DNA from: Streptomyces typhae
Lineage (GTDB): Bacteria; Actinomycetota; Actinomycetes; Streptomycetales; Streptomycetaceae
Assembly: GCF_009755605.1 (NCBI RefSeq)
Contig: NZ_WPNZ01000003.1
Coordinates: forward strand, 372,001 to 436,000
Length of the DNA stretch: 64,000 bases
Reading direction: 5' to 3'
Each line of letters opens with the position of its first letter. Position 1 is the stretch's first letter. This document shows, piece by piece, positions 24,857-32,721 of this stretch. The notes beneath the pieces were generated by a model that saw only the letters and a program-made list of their open reading frames with translations, did not search any database and had not been told where the DNA came from. The position numbers and the translations under genes are program-made.

Positions 24857-25869
24857 GGCTCCTCGGACGGGCCGGACGCGTGCGGCTCCCGGGGCTGGTG
24901 CCGCATCGACGGACCACGGCCCTCGCGGCGGTGGGCGGCATGCTCCTCGCGGCGGCCGGGTGCGGTCTCACCAGCGGCTCGCCGATGGTCGACGACGTCA
25001 AGCCCGGCACCGTCGGCAAGGGCAGGCCCCTGGAGGGCGCCGACCTCACCGTCACCTCCAAGGAGTTCACCGAACAGCTGATCCTCGGCGCCATCATGGG
25101 CATCGCCTTCCAGGCGGCGGGGGCGGACGTCCTGGACCGGACCGGCATCCAGGGCTCCATCGGGGCGCGCGAGGCGGTCAAGGGCGGCGACGCGGACGCC
25201 ATGTACGAGTACACGGGCACCGCCTGGATCACCTACCTGGGCAACTCCGACCCGATCACGGACCCCCGCCGGCAGTGGGACGCCGTACGGAAGGCGGACG
25301 CGGACAACGGCCTCACCTGGCTGCCCCCGGCCGCCCTGAACAACACGTACGCCCTGGCCATGAACGAGTCCAACGTCAAGAAGTACGGCACGAAGACCCT
25401 CTCCGACGTCGCCGCCCTCGCGAAGTCCGACCCGAAGGCGGTCACCGTCTGCGTCGAGGGCGAGTTCGCCAACCGCGCGGACGGCCTGCCCGGCATGCAG
25501 AAGAAGTACGGCATGAAGCTGCCCGCGGGGAACATCACGCAGATGGACACCGGGATCATCTACACCCAGGCGCGGAAGGGCAGTTGCACCTACGGCGAGG
25601 TCTTCACCACCGACGGCCGCATCAAGGCCATGAACCTGACGCCCATGGCCGACGACAAGCGCTTCTTCCCGAACTACAACGCCGCCCCCGAGGTCAACTC
25701 CAAGACCCTGAAGAAGTATCCGGAGATCGCGGACGTCCTCGCGCCCGTCACCGCGAAGCTCGACAACAAGGTGGCGCAGGACCTGAACGCGAAGGTGGAC
25801 GTCGACGGCCGGGATCCGCACGAGGTGGCGAAGGACTGGATGGTGGCGGAGGGGTTCGTGAAGGAGTAG
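24853..25869 (+). CDS. Osmoprotectant/choline-binding lipoprotein (OpuCC/ProX type)
   Basis: A 338-residue substrate-binding lipoprotein. The lipobox AAAGC places the lipidated Cys at residue 37, somewhat late because of a basic N-terminal stretch. The body carries OpuAC-type motifs: VTSKEFTEQLILGAIMG, ADAMYEYTGTAWITYLG, and LPPAALNNTYALAMNE. The aromatic/Asp motifs fit binding of quaternary ammonium compounds. The ATG at 24853 overlaps the second permease (ATGA). It is the last gene of the operon; the stop is about 30 bp before the operator of the next regulator. Confidence 0.92.
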   Translation: MRLLGRAGRVRLPGLVPHRRTTALAAVGGMLLAAAGCGLTSGSPMVDDVKPGTVGKGRPLEGADLTVTSKEFTEQLILGAIMGIAFQAAGADVLDRTGIQGSIGAREAVKGGDADAMYEYTGTAWITYLGNSDPITDPRRQWDAVRKADADNGLTWLPPAALNNTYALAMNESNVKKYGTKTLSDVAALAKSDPKAVTVCVEGEFANRADGLPGMQKKYGMKLPAGNITQMDTGIIYTQARKGSCTYGEVFTTDGRIKAMNLTPMADDKRFFPNYNAAPEVNSKTLKKYPEIADVLAPVTAKLDNKVAQDLNAKVDVDGRDPHEVAKDWMVAEGFVKE

Positions 25870-25897
25870 GCGGGGCGAGTTCCTCGGGGTGCCGACA

Positions 25898-25963
25898 GCA
25901 TGCAAAGACTCTGCTGCAAAGACTCCGTTGCAAAGAAAGCGTTGCAACGGAGTCTTTGCATGC
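25898..25963 (+). promoter_or_regulatory. Large nested palindrome, operator of the ArsR-like regulator
   Basis: Two nested perfect inverted repeats. The outer one has 14-bp arms GCATGCAAAGACTC (25898-25911) and GAGTCTTTGCATGC (25950-25963). The inner one has 19-bp arms starting TGCAAAGACTCC (25915-25933 and 25942-25960) around an 8-bp centre. TGCAAAGACTC thus occurs twice in direct and once in inverted orientation. The right half covers the promoter of the regulator gene. Confidence 0.85.
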
Positions 25964-25970
25964 GTAGGCT
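25942..25970 (+). promoter_or_regulatory. Leaderless promoter of the ArsR-like gene
   Basis: TTGCAA (25942-25947), a 17-bp spacer, and TAGGCT (25965-25970), with the ATG at 25978, 7 bp later. There is no Shine-Dalgarno site. The -35 box and spacer lie within the palindrome, which implies autorepression. Confidence 0.7.
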
Positions 25971-25977
25971 GCGGGGC

Positions 25978-26589
25978 ATGACGGAAGAGCAGCAGCAGCC
26001 GGAGCAGGCGGCCGAGCCCCGCAAAGTCGTGAATCTCGACCCGCGCTCACTGCGCGGGCTCGCGCATCCACTGCGGATGCGCCTGCTCGGCTCGCTGCGC
26101 CTGGACGGCCCCGCGACCGCGTCCCAGCTCGCCCAGCGCCTCGGCGAATCCAGCGGGGCCACGAGCTATCACCTGCGCCAGCTCGCGGAGTACGGCTTCG
26201 CCGAGGACGCCCCCGAGCGGGGCAAGGGCCGCGAGCGGTGGTGGCGGGCCACCTACGACGGTACGTACGTGGACAACCAGCTGGCCCGGGACGCGGACCC
26301 CGAAGTGCGCGGCGCCTACAACGCGTTCATGTACGAGCACGCGACCCAGCACGCCACCGAGGTCACCACCTGGATCGCCACCGAACAGGACTGGGCGCAG
26401 GAGTGGGTCGAGGCCGCCGACATCAGCGACTTCTCCCTGGCCCTGACGCCCGAGCAGGCCGCGGAACTCAAGGCGCGGATGCACGAACTCGTCGAGGGCT
26501 ACCGGGGTTTGACGCCCGAGCCGGGCTCGGCCGACACGGCGACGGTCCGCGTCCACACTCACCTGATCCCGACCCGGCACACGGACTGA
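25978..26589 (+). CDS. ArsR-family winged-helix regulator, 203 aa
   Basis: A 203-residue regulator. The winged helix spans about residues 20-90: RSLRGLAHPLRMRLLGSLRLDGPATASQLAQRLGESSGATSYHLRQL, with the recognition helix at SSGATSYHLRQLAEYGF and the wing GKGRERWWRAT. No ArsR-type metal-binding Cys or His pair is visible, so it belongs to the metal-free subgroup whose C-terminal part (helical, EVTTWIATEQDWAQEWVEAAD) may bind another ligand or mediate dimers. The ATG at 25978 fits the leaderless promoter. A small ORF and possibly the operon to the left may be under its control; autoregulation is the safest inference. Confidence 0.9.
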   Translation: MTEEQQQPEQAAEPRKVVNLDPRSLRGLAHPLRMRLLGSLRLDGPATASQLAQRLGESSGATSYHLRQLAEYGFAEDAPERGKGRERWWRATYDGTYVDNQLARDADPEVRGAYNAFMYEHATQHATEVTTWIATEQDWAQEWVEAADISDFSLALTPEQAAELKARMHELVEGYRGLTPEPGSADTATVRVHTHLIPTRHTD

Positions 26590-26600
26590 GAGGCACCCGC

Positions 26601-26807
26601 ATGCACCCCGAAGCCCACCTGTACGCGCACCATGCCCGCGCGGCGGAGTTACAGCGCACGGCCGGCACCCGCAAGCCGCGCCGCGGCCCGCTCCGCTCCC
26701 AAGTCGGCTGGACCATGGTCGAGTTGGGTCTGCGCCTGGTCAGCAGCTCGGAACGCGCTCGCCCTTCCGGAGGGCTCGTAGCGCGTCGATCGTGCCCGAC
26801 AGCGTAG
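26601..26807 (+). CDS. Small conserved-looking basic protein, 68 aa
   Basis: ATG at 26601, 11 bp after the ArsR-like gene, opens 68 codons. The product begins MHPEAHLYAHHARAAELQRT, has a basic middle (TRKPRRGPLRSQ) and the hydrophobic VGWTMVELGLRLVSS. Small Streptomyces proteins with this layout (His-rich start, then GWTLVELGLRL) are known to me as unnamed hypotheticals following regulators. Its last ~22 codons overlap the 3' end of the convergent protease gene (26740-26807), and the sense of that tail (SERARPSGGLVARRSCPTA) looks non-native, so the original stop may have been lost. Confidence 0.6.
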   Translation: MHPEAHLYAHHARAAELQRTAGTRKPRRGPLRSQVGWTMVELGLRLVSSSERARPSGGLVARRSCPTA

Positions 26808-27549
26808 TCACCGGAATGAGCTGGAGGCCCGCGGGCTTCTCGGCCTCGGCGTCCGCGCACTCGTCCTCGGGCACGAGGAAGACGGTGGCGCCGTCGCGCC
26901 CCGCGGCCTGGGTCTTCAGGGCGACGCCGCCGACGGCGCCCACCTTGCCGTCCTCGCTGATGGTGCCGGTGCCCGCGATGGTGCGGCCACCCGTCAGATC
27001 CTCGCCGCTGCCGTCGCCGTCCAGCTTGTCGATGATGCCGAGGGAGAGGAACAGGCCCGCGCTCGGCCCGCCGATCTTGCCGAGGTCGACGTCGACATCG
27101 ACCTTCTCGGTGCCCTTGACGCCGTTCTCCCGCAGATAGCGGAGCGCGGCCCGCGTGGCCTTGTCCTTGGACTTCCGCATGTCGCCGAGGTTGTGCTTCT
27201 CGACCTCCTCGACGTCGTCGCCGGTCGGATAGACGGAGTCCTTCGGCATGACGGCACGGTCCGTGCGGAACCAGCCGTCGACGACGTCACCGATCCGTAC
27301 GTCCATCTGCGGCCCCGTCGCCACGATGGTCGTCATCCGCAGCTGCCCCTCGGTCTTGCGCTGCGGCGCCCCCGTGACCGTGAGGACCGGCTTGCCCTTG
27401 TAGTTCCCGAGCACGTCGGCGGTGCCGCCCGGCTGGGCGACGGCGAACGGCAGCGGGGCGAGCCCCGCTGCCGCGAGCAGGGCGGCAAGCGGGAGCGCCG
27501 AGACGGCGAGGGCCTTGGGGCGGCTCAGACGAGCCAGACGAGACAGCAC
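26740..27549 (-). CDS. Lon-like (S16) secreted/membrane protease without PDZ domain
   Basis: A 269-residue relative of YlbL-type proteases. A single N-terminal membrane helix or signal anchor (PKALAVSALPLAALLAAAGL) is followed by the YlbL-like strand region (VTGAPQRKTEGQLRMTTIVA; RAVMPKDSVYPTGDDVEEVE), then directly by a Lon catalytic domain with the Ser of GGPSAGLFLSLG and the Lys of GAVGGVALKTQAA. In YlbL homologues a PDZ domain of about 90 residues lies between these parts; here the join at ALRYLRENGVKGTEKVDVD is direct. It would cut proteins at the outer face of the membrane. GTG at 27549 starts VLSRLARLSRP. The 3' end overlaps the small gene on the other strand by 68 bp. Confidence 0.85.
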   Translation of the reverse strand: MLSRLARLSRPKALAVSALPLAALLAAAGLAPLPFAVAQPGGTADVLGNYKGKPVLTVTGAPQRKTEGQLRMTTIVATGPQMDVRIGDVVDGWFRTDRAVMPKDSVYPTGDDVEEVEKHNLGDMRKSKDKATRAALRYLRENGVKGTEKVDVDVDLGKIGGPSAGLFLSLGIIDKLDGDGSGEDLTGGRTIAGTGTISEDGKVGAVGGVALKTQAAGRDGATVFLVPEDECADAEAEKPAGLQLIPVTTLSGTIDALRALRKGERVPSC

Positions 27550-27574
27550 GCGTCCAATCTAACGCGAGGCAGAT

Positions 27575-27601
27575 CAAGCCCGTCCGGCGCTTGCGGACGA
27601 G
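27575..27601 (+). repeat. Single copy of the interspersed repeat
   Basis: Core CCCGTCCGGCGCTTGCGGAC, a slightly changed copy of the 9323-9735 unit, between the IclR and protease genes. Confidence 0.75.
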
Positions 27602-27640
27602 CCGGGCGCGGGCCGCGACGGACGGCGGGCCCGCGCGGCC

Positions 27641-28282
27641 TCAGCGCAGCGCGTCGGCTACTTCCCTGGCGGCGTCCACGACGCGCGGGCCCACCCGCTC
27701 CGGCACCGAGTCCGCCAGCATCACGACCCCCACGCTGCCCTCTATGCCGGTGACCCCCACGAGGGGAGCGGCGGCCCCGCTGGCGCCCGCCTCCAGTTCG
27801 CCGTGGGTGAGGGCGTACCCGGGGTCGGTGACCTGGCCCTGCCGGGCGGCGAGGATGGCGCGGCCCGCGGCGCCCCGGTCCAGGGGGTGGCGGAAGCCGG
27901 TGCGGTACGCCACGTGGTAGTCGGTCCAGGTCGGCTCGACGACGGCGACGGCGAGGGCCTCGGTGCCGTCGACGAGGGTGAGGTGCGCGGTCGCTCCTAT
28001 GTCCTCGGCGAGGGAGCGCAGAGCGGGCAGCGCGGCCTCCCGGACGAGCGGGTGGACCTGCCGGCCGAGCCGCAGCACCCCGAGCCCGACGCGCGCACGG
28101 CCGCCCAAGTCACGCCGTACGAGCGCGTGTTGTTCGAGCGTGGCGAGCAGGCGGTACACCACGGTGCGGTTCACACCGAGCTTGTTGGACAGCTCGGTGA
28201 CGGTGAGTCCGTGGTCGGTGTCGGCGAGCAGTTTGAGGACGCGCAGTCCTCGGTCGAGCGTCTGAGATGTCTCCGCGGTCAC
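27641..28282 (-). CDS. IclR family transcriptional regulator
   Basis: A 213-residue regulator. The N-terminal helix-turn-helix is SQTLDRGLRVLKLLADTDHGLTVTELSNKLGVNRTVVYRLLATL, and the C-terminal ligand domain shows LPALRSLAEDIGATAHLTLVDG, FRHPLDRGAAGRAILA and the closing GVVMLADSVPERVGPRVVDAARE. These proteins usually control catabolic or efflux genes. GTG at 28282 was chosen because AAAGGAG lies 8 nt upstream; the GTG at 28291 would overlap that site. It is somewhat shorter than the usual ~250 residues, mainly in the linker. The gene to its right is a helicase on the same strand, so no obvious divergent target exists. Confidence 0.9.
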   Translation of the reverse strand: MTAETSQTLDRGLRVLKLLADTDHGLTVTELSNKLGVNRTVVYRLLATLEQHALVRRDLGGRARVGLGVLRLGRQVHPLVREAALPALRSLAEDIGATAHLTLVDGTEALAVAVVEPTWTDYHVAYRTGFRHPLDRGAAGRAILAARQGQVTDPGYALTHGELEAGASGAAAPLVGVTGIEGSVGVVMLADSVPERVGPRVVDAAREVADALR

Positions 28283-28702
28283 GACGCCCACTCCTTTGGT
28301 GGTGAGGGTCGACGGCCCCCTCTGCGGCGGGCACCGGACGCGCTCCGGGGCGGCGCTGCCACGGGGCGTTGTGTAGCGGGGACAGTAGCGAGGGCGTCCC
28401 GCTCAGCGGAAGACTCCGTCCAGAATCCGGTCAAGAGCACGGAAAGACTGCCCGTAATACCCCGATACGTCCGCCCGTGGATGGACGCGGTGCGCACAGT
28501 GTCTGCACGCCACGCGCACGAATCGTTACGCGGTGGCGTACCCGGGTGTACGGCGCGACGCGGTGCCCGGCCCGGCGTGCGGCTCAGCTTTTTGTACGGT
28601 TCCGCCCTGCATGACGCCCCACCCGCGCGGGCACGCGCATGCCGCCCCACCCGCGCGGGCACGCGCATGCCGCCCCACCCGCGCGGGGCCCGCGCGCCGG
28701 GG
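28283..28702. other. Intergenic region with 28-bp repeats
   Basis: 420 bp between the helicase stop and IclR start. Three 28-bp tandem units (28613-28640, 28641-28668, 28669-28696, the last diverged) each carry the palindrome CCCGCGCGGG and may serve as stacked terminators for the helicase gene. The rest (28283-28600) probably holds the IclR promoter; I see no further gene. Confidence 0.75.
28613..28696. repeat. 28-bp tandem repeat, three units
   Basis: Units share GCCCCACCCGCGCGGGCACG; the third diverges after CGCGCGGG. Located immediately past the helicase stop codon. Confidence 0.85.
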
Positions 28703-30493
28703 TCACTTCATGCGGGTGGCCCACTCCTGGACCTTCGCGATGCGCTGGCGGAGCTGGCCCGCGGTGGCCTCGGCGCTGGGCGGGCCGCCGCAGGTGCGGC
28801 GCAGCTCGGTGTGGATCACGCCGTGCGGCTTGCCGCTCTGGTGGACGTACGCGCCGACCATGGTGTTGAGCTGCTTGCGCAGTTCGAGGAGTTCCTTGTG
28901 GGAGACCACGGGCCGCCGCTCGGCGGGCAGTTCGAGCAGATCGGCCTCTTCCGCGGGCTTCTTCTTGCTGTGCGCGATCTGCCGTGCCTGCCGCTTCTGG
29001 AGCAGCATCTGCACCTGGTCGGGTTCGAGGAGGCCGGGGATGCCGAGGTAGTCCTGCTCCTCCTCGCTGCCCGGGTGCGCCTGCATGCCGAACTCGGCGC
29101 CGTCGTACAGGACCCGGTCGAAGACGGCGTCGGACTCAAGGGCCTCGAAGGGCAGCATGTCCTGCTCGCCGGTGTCCTCGTCCTCCTGCTTGTTGGCCTC
29201 GTCCATCTCCTTCTCGGACTCGGCGTACGGGTCCTCCTCGCCCTGCTTCTTCGGCTTGTCGAGCACGTGGTCGCGCTCGACCTCCATCTCGTTGGCGAAG
29301 GTGAGCAGGTCGGGGACGGTGGGCAGGAAGACGGACGCGGTCTCGCCGCGCCTCCTGGAGCGTACGAAGCGCCCGACGGCCTGGGCGAAGAACAGCGGCG
29401 TCGAGATGGTGGTGGCGTACACGCCGACGGCGAGCCGCGGCACGTCGACGCCCTCCGACACCATGCGGACGGCGACCATCCACCGGTCGTCGCTCCGGCT
29501 GAAGTCGTCGATGCGCTGCGAGGCCCCGGCGTCGTCGGAGAGCACCAGGGTGGCCTTGTCCCCGGTGATCTCCCGGATGAGCTTGGCGTAGGCGCGCGCG
29601 GAGTCCTGGTCGGAGGCGATGACGAGGCCGCCCGCGTCGGGGATGGCCTTGCGGACCTCGCCGAGGCGCCGGTCGGCGGCCTGGAGGACGTTGGGCATCC
29701 AGTCGCCGCGCGGGTCGAGCGCGGTGCGCCAGGCCTGCGAGACGGCGTCCTTGGTCATGGGCTCGCCGAGCCGGGCCGCGATCTCGTCGCCCGCCTTGGT
29801 GCGCCAGCGCATGTTGCCGCTGTAGGACAGGAAGATCACGGGCCGCACGACGCCGTCGCCGAGGGCGCTGCCGTACCCGTAGGTGTAGTCGGCGGCGGAC
29901 CGCCGGATGCCGTCGTTGCCCTCCTCGTACGCGACGAAGGGGATCGGGTTGGTGTCGGACCGGAACGGCGTACCGGTGAGGGCGAGCCTGCGGGTCGCGG
30001 GCTCGAACGCCTCCAGGCAGGCCTCGCCCCAGGACTTGGAGTCACCGGCGTGGTGGATCTCGTCGAGGATGACCAGCGTCTTGCGCTGCTCCACGCGGTT
30101 GCGGTGCAGCATCGGGCGCACGCCGACACCCGCGTACGTCACGGCGACGCCGTGGTACTCCCGGCTGAGGGGGCCCGCGCTGTACTCGGGGTCCAGCTTG
30201 ATGCCCACTCTGGCCGCCGCCTCCGCCCACTGCTTCTTCAGGTGCTCGGTGGGCGCGACCACGGTCACCTGCTGCACCACGTGGTGGTGAAGGAGCCAGG
30301 ACGCGAGGGTCAGCGCGAACGTCGTCTTGCCCGCGCCGGGCGTGGCCACGGCGAGGAAGTCGCGCGGCTGCTCCTGGATGTACCGGTCCATCGCTCCCTG
30401 CTGCCAGGCACGCAGCTTGCCTGCGGTGCCCCAGGGGGCGCGGCCCGGGAAGGCCGGGGAGAGGTGGTGTGAGGAGGCGGCGGTGGTAGTCAC
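28703..30493 (-). CDS. DEAD/DEAH-box helicase, SSL2/UvrB-like superfamily 2
   Basis: A 596-residue SF2 helicase. Motif I ATPGAGKTTFAL (about residue 52), motif Ia VVAPTEHLKKQW, motif II VILDEIHHAGD (DEIH), motif III LALTGTPFRSD, then motif V/VI in SEGVDVPRLAVGVYATTISTPLFFAQAVGRFVRSRRRGE. An acidic insert (GEEDPYAESEKEMDEANKQEDEDTGEQD) follows the helicase core, and a helical basic C-terminus (LLQKRQARQIAHSKKK) completes it. Probably a DNA translocase in repair or recombination; conserved across Streptomyces in my recollection. GTG at 30493 has GGAG very close (3 nt), an unusually short spacing, so the true start might differ slightly. Confidence 0.92.
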   Translation of the reverse strand: MTTTAASSHHLSPAFPGRAPWGTAGKLRAWQQGAMDRYIQEQPRDFLAVATPGAGKTTFALTLASWLLHHHVVQQVTVVAPTEHLKKQWAEAAARVGIKLDPEYSAGPLSREYHGVAVTYAGVGVRPMLHRNRVEQRKTLVILDEIHHAGDSKSWGEACLEAFEPATRRLALTGTPFRSDTNPIPFVAYEEGNDGIRRSAADYTYGYGSALGDGVVRPVIFLSYSGNMRWRTKAGDEIAARLGEPMTKDAVSQAWRTALDPRGDWMPNVLQAADRRLGEVRKAIPDAGGLVIASDQDSARAYAKLIREITGDKATLVLSDDAGASQRIDDFSRSDDRWMVAVRMVSEGVDVPRLAVGVYATTISTPLFFAQAVGRFVRSRRRGETASVFLPTVPDLLTFANEMEVERDHVLDKPKKQGEEDPYAESEKEMDEANKQEDEDTGEQDMLPFEALESDAVFDRVLYDGAEFGMQAHPGSEEEQDYLGIPGLLEPDQVQMLLQKRQARQIAHSKKKPAEEADLLELPAERRPVVSHKELLELRKQLNTMVGAYVHQSGKPHGVIHTELRRTCGGPPSAEATAGQLRQRIAKVQEWATRMK

Positions 30494-30586
30494 GGTCTCC
30501 GGGTCTGACGGGGCCGCGGGGCGGCGGCTTGGACGGGTACGACAACCCGGCCACCCTACCGGTGGGCCGGGGGCGCGCCGTCGGGG

Positions 30587-30696
30587 GCGCGGGAAGCGCC
30601 CGGCAGGGGCGCGGGAAGCGCCCGGCAGGGGCGCGGGAAGCGCCCGGCAGGGGCGCGGGAAGCGCCCGGCAGGGGCGCGGGAAGCGCCCGGCAGGG
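30587..30696. repeat. Five exact 22-bp tandem repeats
   Basis: Five identical units (30587, 30609, 30631, 30653, 30675), core GGGAAGCGCCCGGCAGGG, plus a partial sixth. They lie about 95 bp upstream of the helicase start. Confidence 0.95.
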
Positions 30697-30823
30697 GCGC
30701 GGGGCTGTATCGATGTGCGGCTCCGCCGCGTGGGCGCGGCCGGCCATGGATATGCCGCAGACGCGTCTGCGGGGGCCTCGGCAGATGCGTCTGCGGCTTT
30801 TCGTCGGTTGCGCGCGCAGTTCC

Positions 30824-30841
30824 CCGCGCCCCTTACGGGGC
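30824..30841 (-). terminator. Terminator of the MFS gene
   Basis: GCGCCCC / GGGGCGC arms (30824-30830, 30835-30841) around TTAC, 19 bp past the MFS stop codon. Confidence 0.7.
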
Positions 30842-30859
30842 GCCCCCAGGCCCCCCGGC

Positions 30860-32599
30860 TCAGCGCGGGGCGCGGAGCCGGGTGCCGACCCACGCCCCGA
30901 ACAGCGCCACCGCCGCCATCGGCAGGAACACGGCCGCGAAGGCCACCGGGTGCGAGCCCGCGGCATCGGCGCCTGAGCCGGTGCCGTGGCCGCCCACCGT
31001 GCCGCCACCGAGCGCGGCGAACGCGGCGCCGCCCGCGGCGAGCAGGACGACGTTGGACAGGCCGTCGGATATCTGGAGCGCGGCGGAGTTGGCGCCCGCG
31101 TCCGCGGGAGGCGAGAGGCGCAGCAGCAGGACGCTGGTGGAGGCGATGACGACGCCCATGCCGAGGCAGCCGACGCCCCAGGCGACGGCGACGATCCACA
31201 CCGGCACGGCGTCCACGAGGACGCTGGGCACGGCTGCGATGGCGCCGGCGACGAGCACCATCCCGAGGGCCACCAGCTTGCCCCGGTGGGGCTCCATGCG
31301 CGGCCGGGACTGGACGTACGAGCCGAGCGCCCAGGTCGCGCCGCCCGCGGCGAGGGACAGCCCGGCCAGGGTGGGCGAAAGGCCCCGCTCGGTGACGAGC
31401 ATCAGCGGGACGAAGGACTCGGCGGCGACGAAGGATCCGGCGGCGACCCCCCGCAGCAGCACGACGGACGGCAGCCCGCGCGCGGCCCGGTAGGTGCCGC
31501 GCGGCAGCAGCCCGAGGACGGCGGGCACGAGGAGCGCGGCGCCCAGGGCGGCCGGGAGCAGGGACAGGGGGCGCAGGTCCTGCCCCGCGTACTGGAGGAG
31601 CCCGGCGCCGAGCGAGATGCCGAGGGCGAGACGGATGCGGCGCCGGTCGGGGGTTCGGTCCGGGGCGGCGGGGGTGCTGTGATCGCCGGGTTCGGCGGGG
31701 GCCTCGGGGGCGCCGGGTCCGGCGGGGTCGGCGTGGTCCTCGGATCCGGCGGGGTCGGCGTGGTCCCCGGGGCCGACGGGGCCGCCGTAGTCCCCGGATC
31801 CGGCGGGGTCGCCGTGGTCCCCGGGTCCGGCGGGGGCCTCGGGGGCGCCGGGTCCGGCGGAGTCCCCTGGGCCCTCGGGACCGACGCGGTCGACGGGGCC
31901 CGCGGCCGTGCGGCGGATCGCGGGCAGGGCGAGGGCGAGGGGGGCGAGGACGAGTACCGGGATGCCGAGGAACACCCAGCGCCAGCCCAGGTGCTCGGTG
32001 ATGGTCCCCGAGATCAGGGGCCCGACGACGGAGGGCACCACCCAGCAGGCGGCGAAGGCCGCGAGGATGGCGGGGCGCAGCCGCTCCGGGTAGGCCCGGC
32101 TCACGATGACGTACAGCGCGACGATGACGAGCCCGCCGCCGAGGCCCTGCACGGCCCGCCCCAGGATGAACATCCACATCACGGCTGCTGTGCCCGAGAG
32201 CACGAGCCCCGCGGCGAACGCGCTGATCCCCACCGCGAGCGGCCCGAGCGGCCCGCGCCGGTCGGCCCACTGCCCCGACAGGACCATGCCGAACAGACTC
32301 GTCGTGAAGTACCCCGAGAAGGCGAACGCGTACAGCGACACGCCGTCCAACTCCCGCGCCGCCACGGGCATCGCCGTGCCGACGGCGGTGGCTTCGAAGG
32401 CGATGAGCAGCACGACGGAGACCACGCCGATGCTCAGGGCCCGGTGCGCCTTGCCCAGCACCCCGCCCGCTTCCCCGTCCGCCGCGCACTCCAGGGCGGC
32501 AGGGGCGACGCCGACATCGATGTCGGCGCGCACGCTCACGTCCGCGTCACGCGTGTCTGTGGGGGTGTCGGAGTCCGTGTGAGGGTCGGGAGCAGGCAT
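30860..32599 (-). CDS. MFS transporter (drug-efflux type) with repetitive central loop
   Basis: A 579-residue major facilitator with 12-14 membrane helices. Motif A is seen in SGQWADRRGPLG after helix 2, and GRAVQGLGGGLVIVALYVIV is the antiporter motif C/B region of the DHA families; such proteins export drugs or small molecules with protons. The cytoplasmic loop between the two six-helix halves (about residues 190-265) is greatly enlarged by Gly/Pro/Asp repeats such as GDHADPAGS and GAPEAPAGP, coded by tandem DNA repeats around 31680-31880. ATG at 32599 (MPAPDPHTDS) has GGTGG upstream; an in-frame start at 32692 would add 31 residues without a ribosome site. No regulator lies next to it. Confidence 0.88.
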   Translation of the reverse strand: MPAPDPHTDSDTPTDTRDADVSVRADIDVGVAPAALECAADGEAGGVLGKAHRALSIGVVSVVLLIAFEATAVGTAMPVAARELDGVSLYAFAFSGYFTTSLFGMVLSGQWADRRGPLGPLAVGISAFAAGLVLSGTAAVMWMFILGRAVQGLGGGLVIVALYVIVSRAYPERLRPAILAAFAACWVVPSVVGPLISGTITEHLGWRWVFLGIPVLVLAPLALALPAIRRTAAGPVDRVGPEGPGDSAGPGAPEAPAGPGDHGDPAGSGDYGGPVGPGDHADPAGSEDHADPAGPGAPEAPAEPGDHSTPAAPDRTPDRRRIRLALGISLGAGLLQYAGQDLRPLSLLPAALGAALLVPAVLGLLPRGTYRAARGLPSVVLLRGVAAGSFVAAESFVPLMLVTERGLSPTLAGLSLAAGGATWALGSYVQSRPRMEPHRGKLVALGMVLVAGAIAAVPSVLVDAVPVWIVAVAWGVGCLGMGVVIASTSVLLLRLSPPADAGANSAALQISDGLSNVVLLAAGGAAFAALGGGTVGGHGTGSGADAAGSHPVAFAAVFLPMAAVALFGAWVGTRLRAPR

Positions 32600-32721
32600 G
32601 TGAGCCACCGTACGAGCCCCCACTGACAACCGCGCCTGCCCGGGGTTCCTGCTTGGCTGCTCCTTTCGTCCTACGACCGCGAGCCGGGTCACCGGCCGCG
32701 CATGCTCGACCGCACCCGCTC

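Larger units (their letters stand above)
30494..30859. other. Repeat-rich intergenic region
   Basis: 366 bp without a gene. Contents: 22-bp tandem repeats at 30587-30696; a perfect 18-bp palindrome CCGCAGACGCGTCTGCGG at 30755-30772 and a diverged second copy 25 bp on; and the terminator-like element 30803-30841 (GCGCGCAGTTCCCCGCGCC followed by a hairpin). The last resembles an interspersed Streptomyces repeat I have seen often, but that is memory. Confidence 0.8.
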
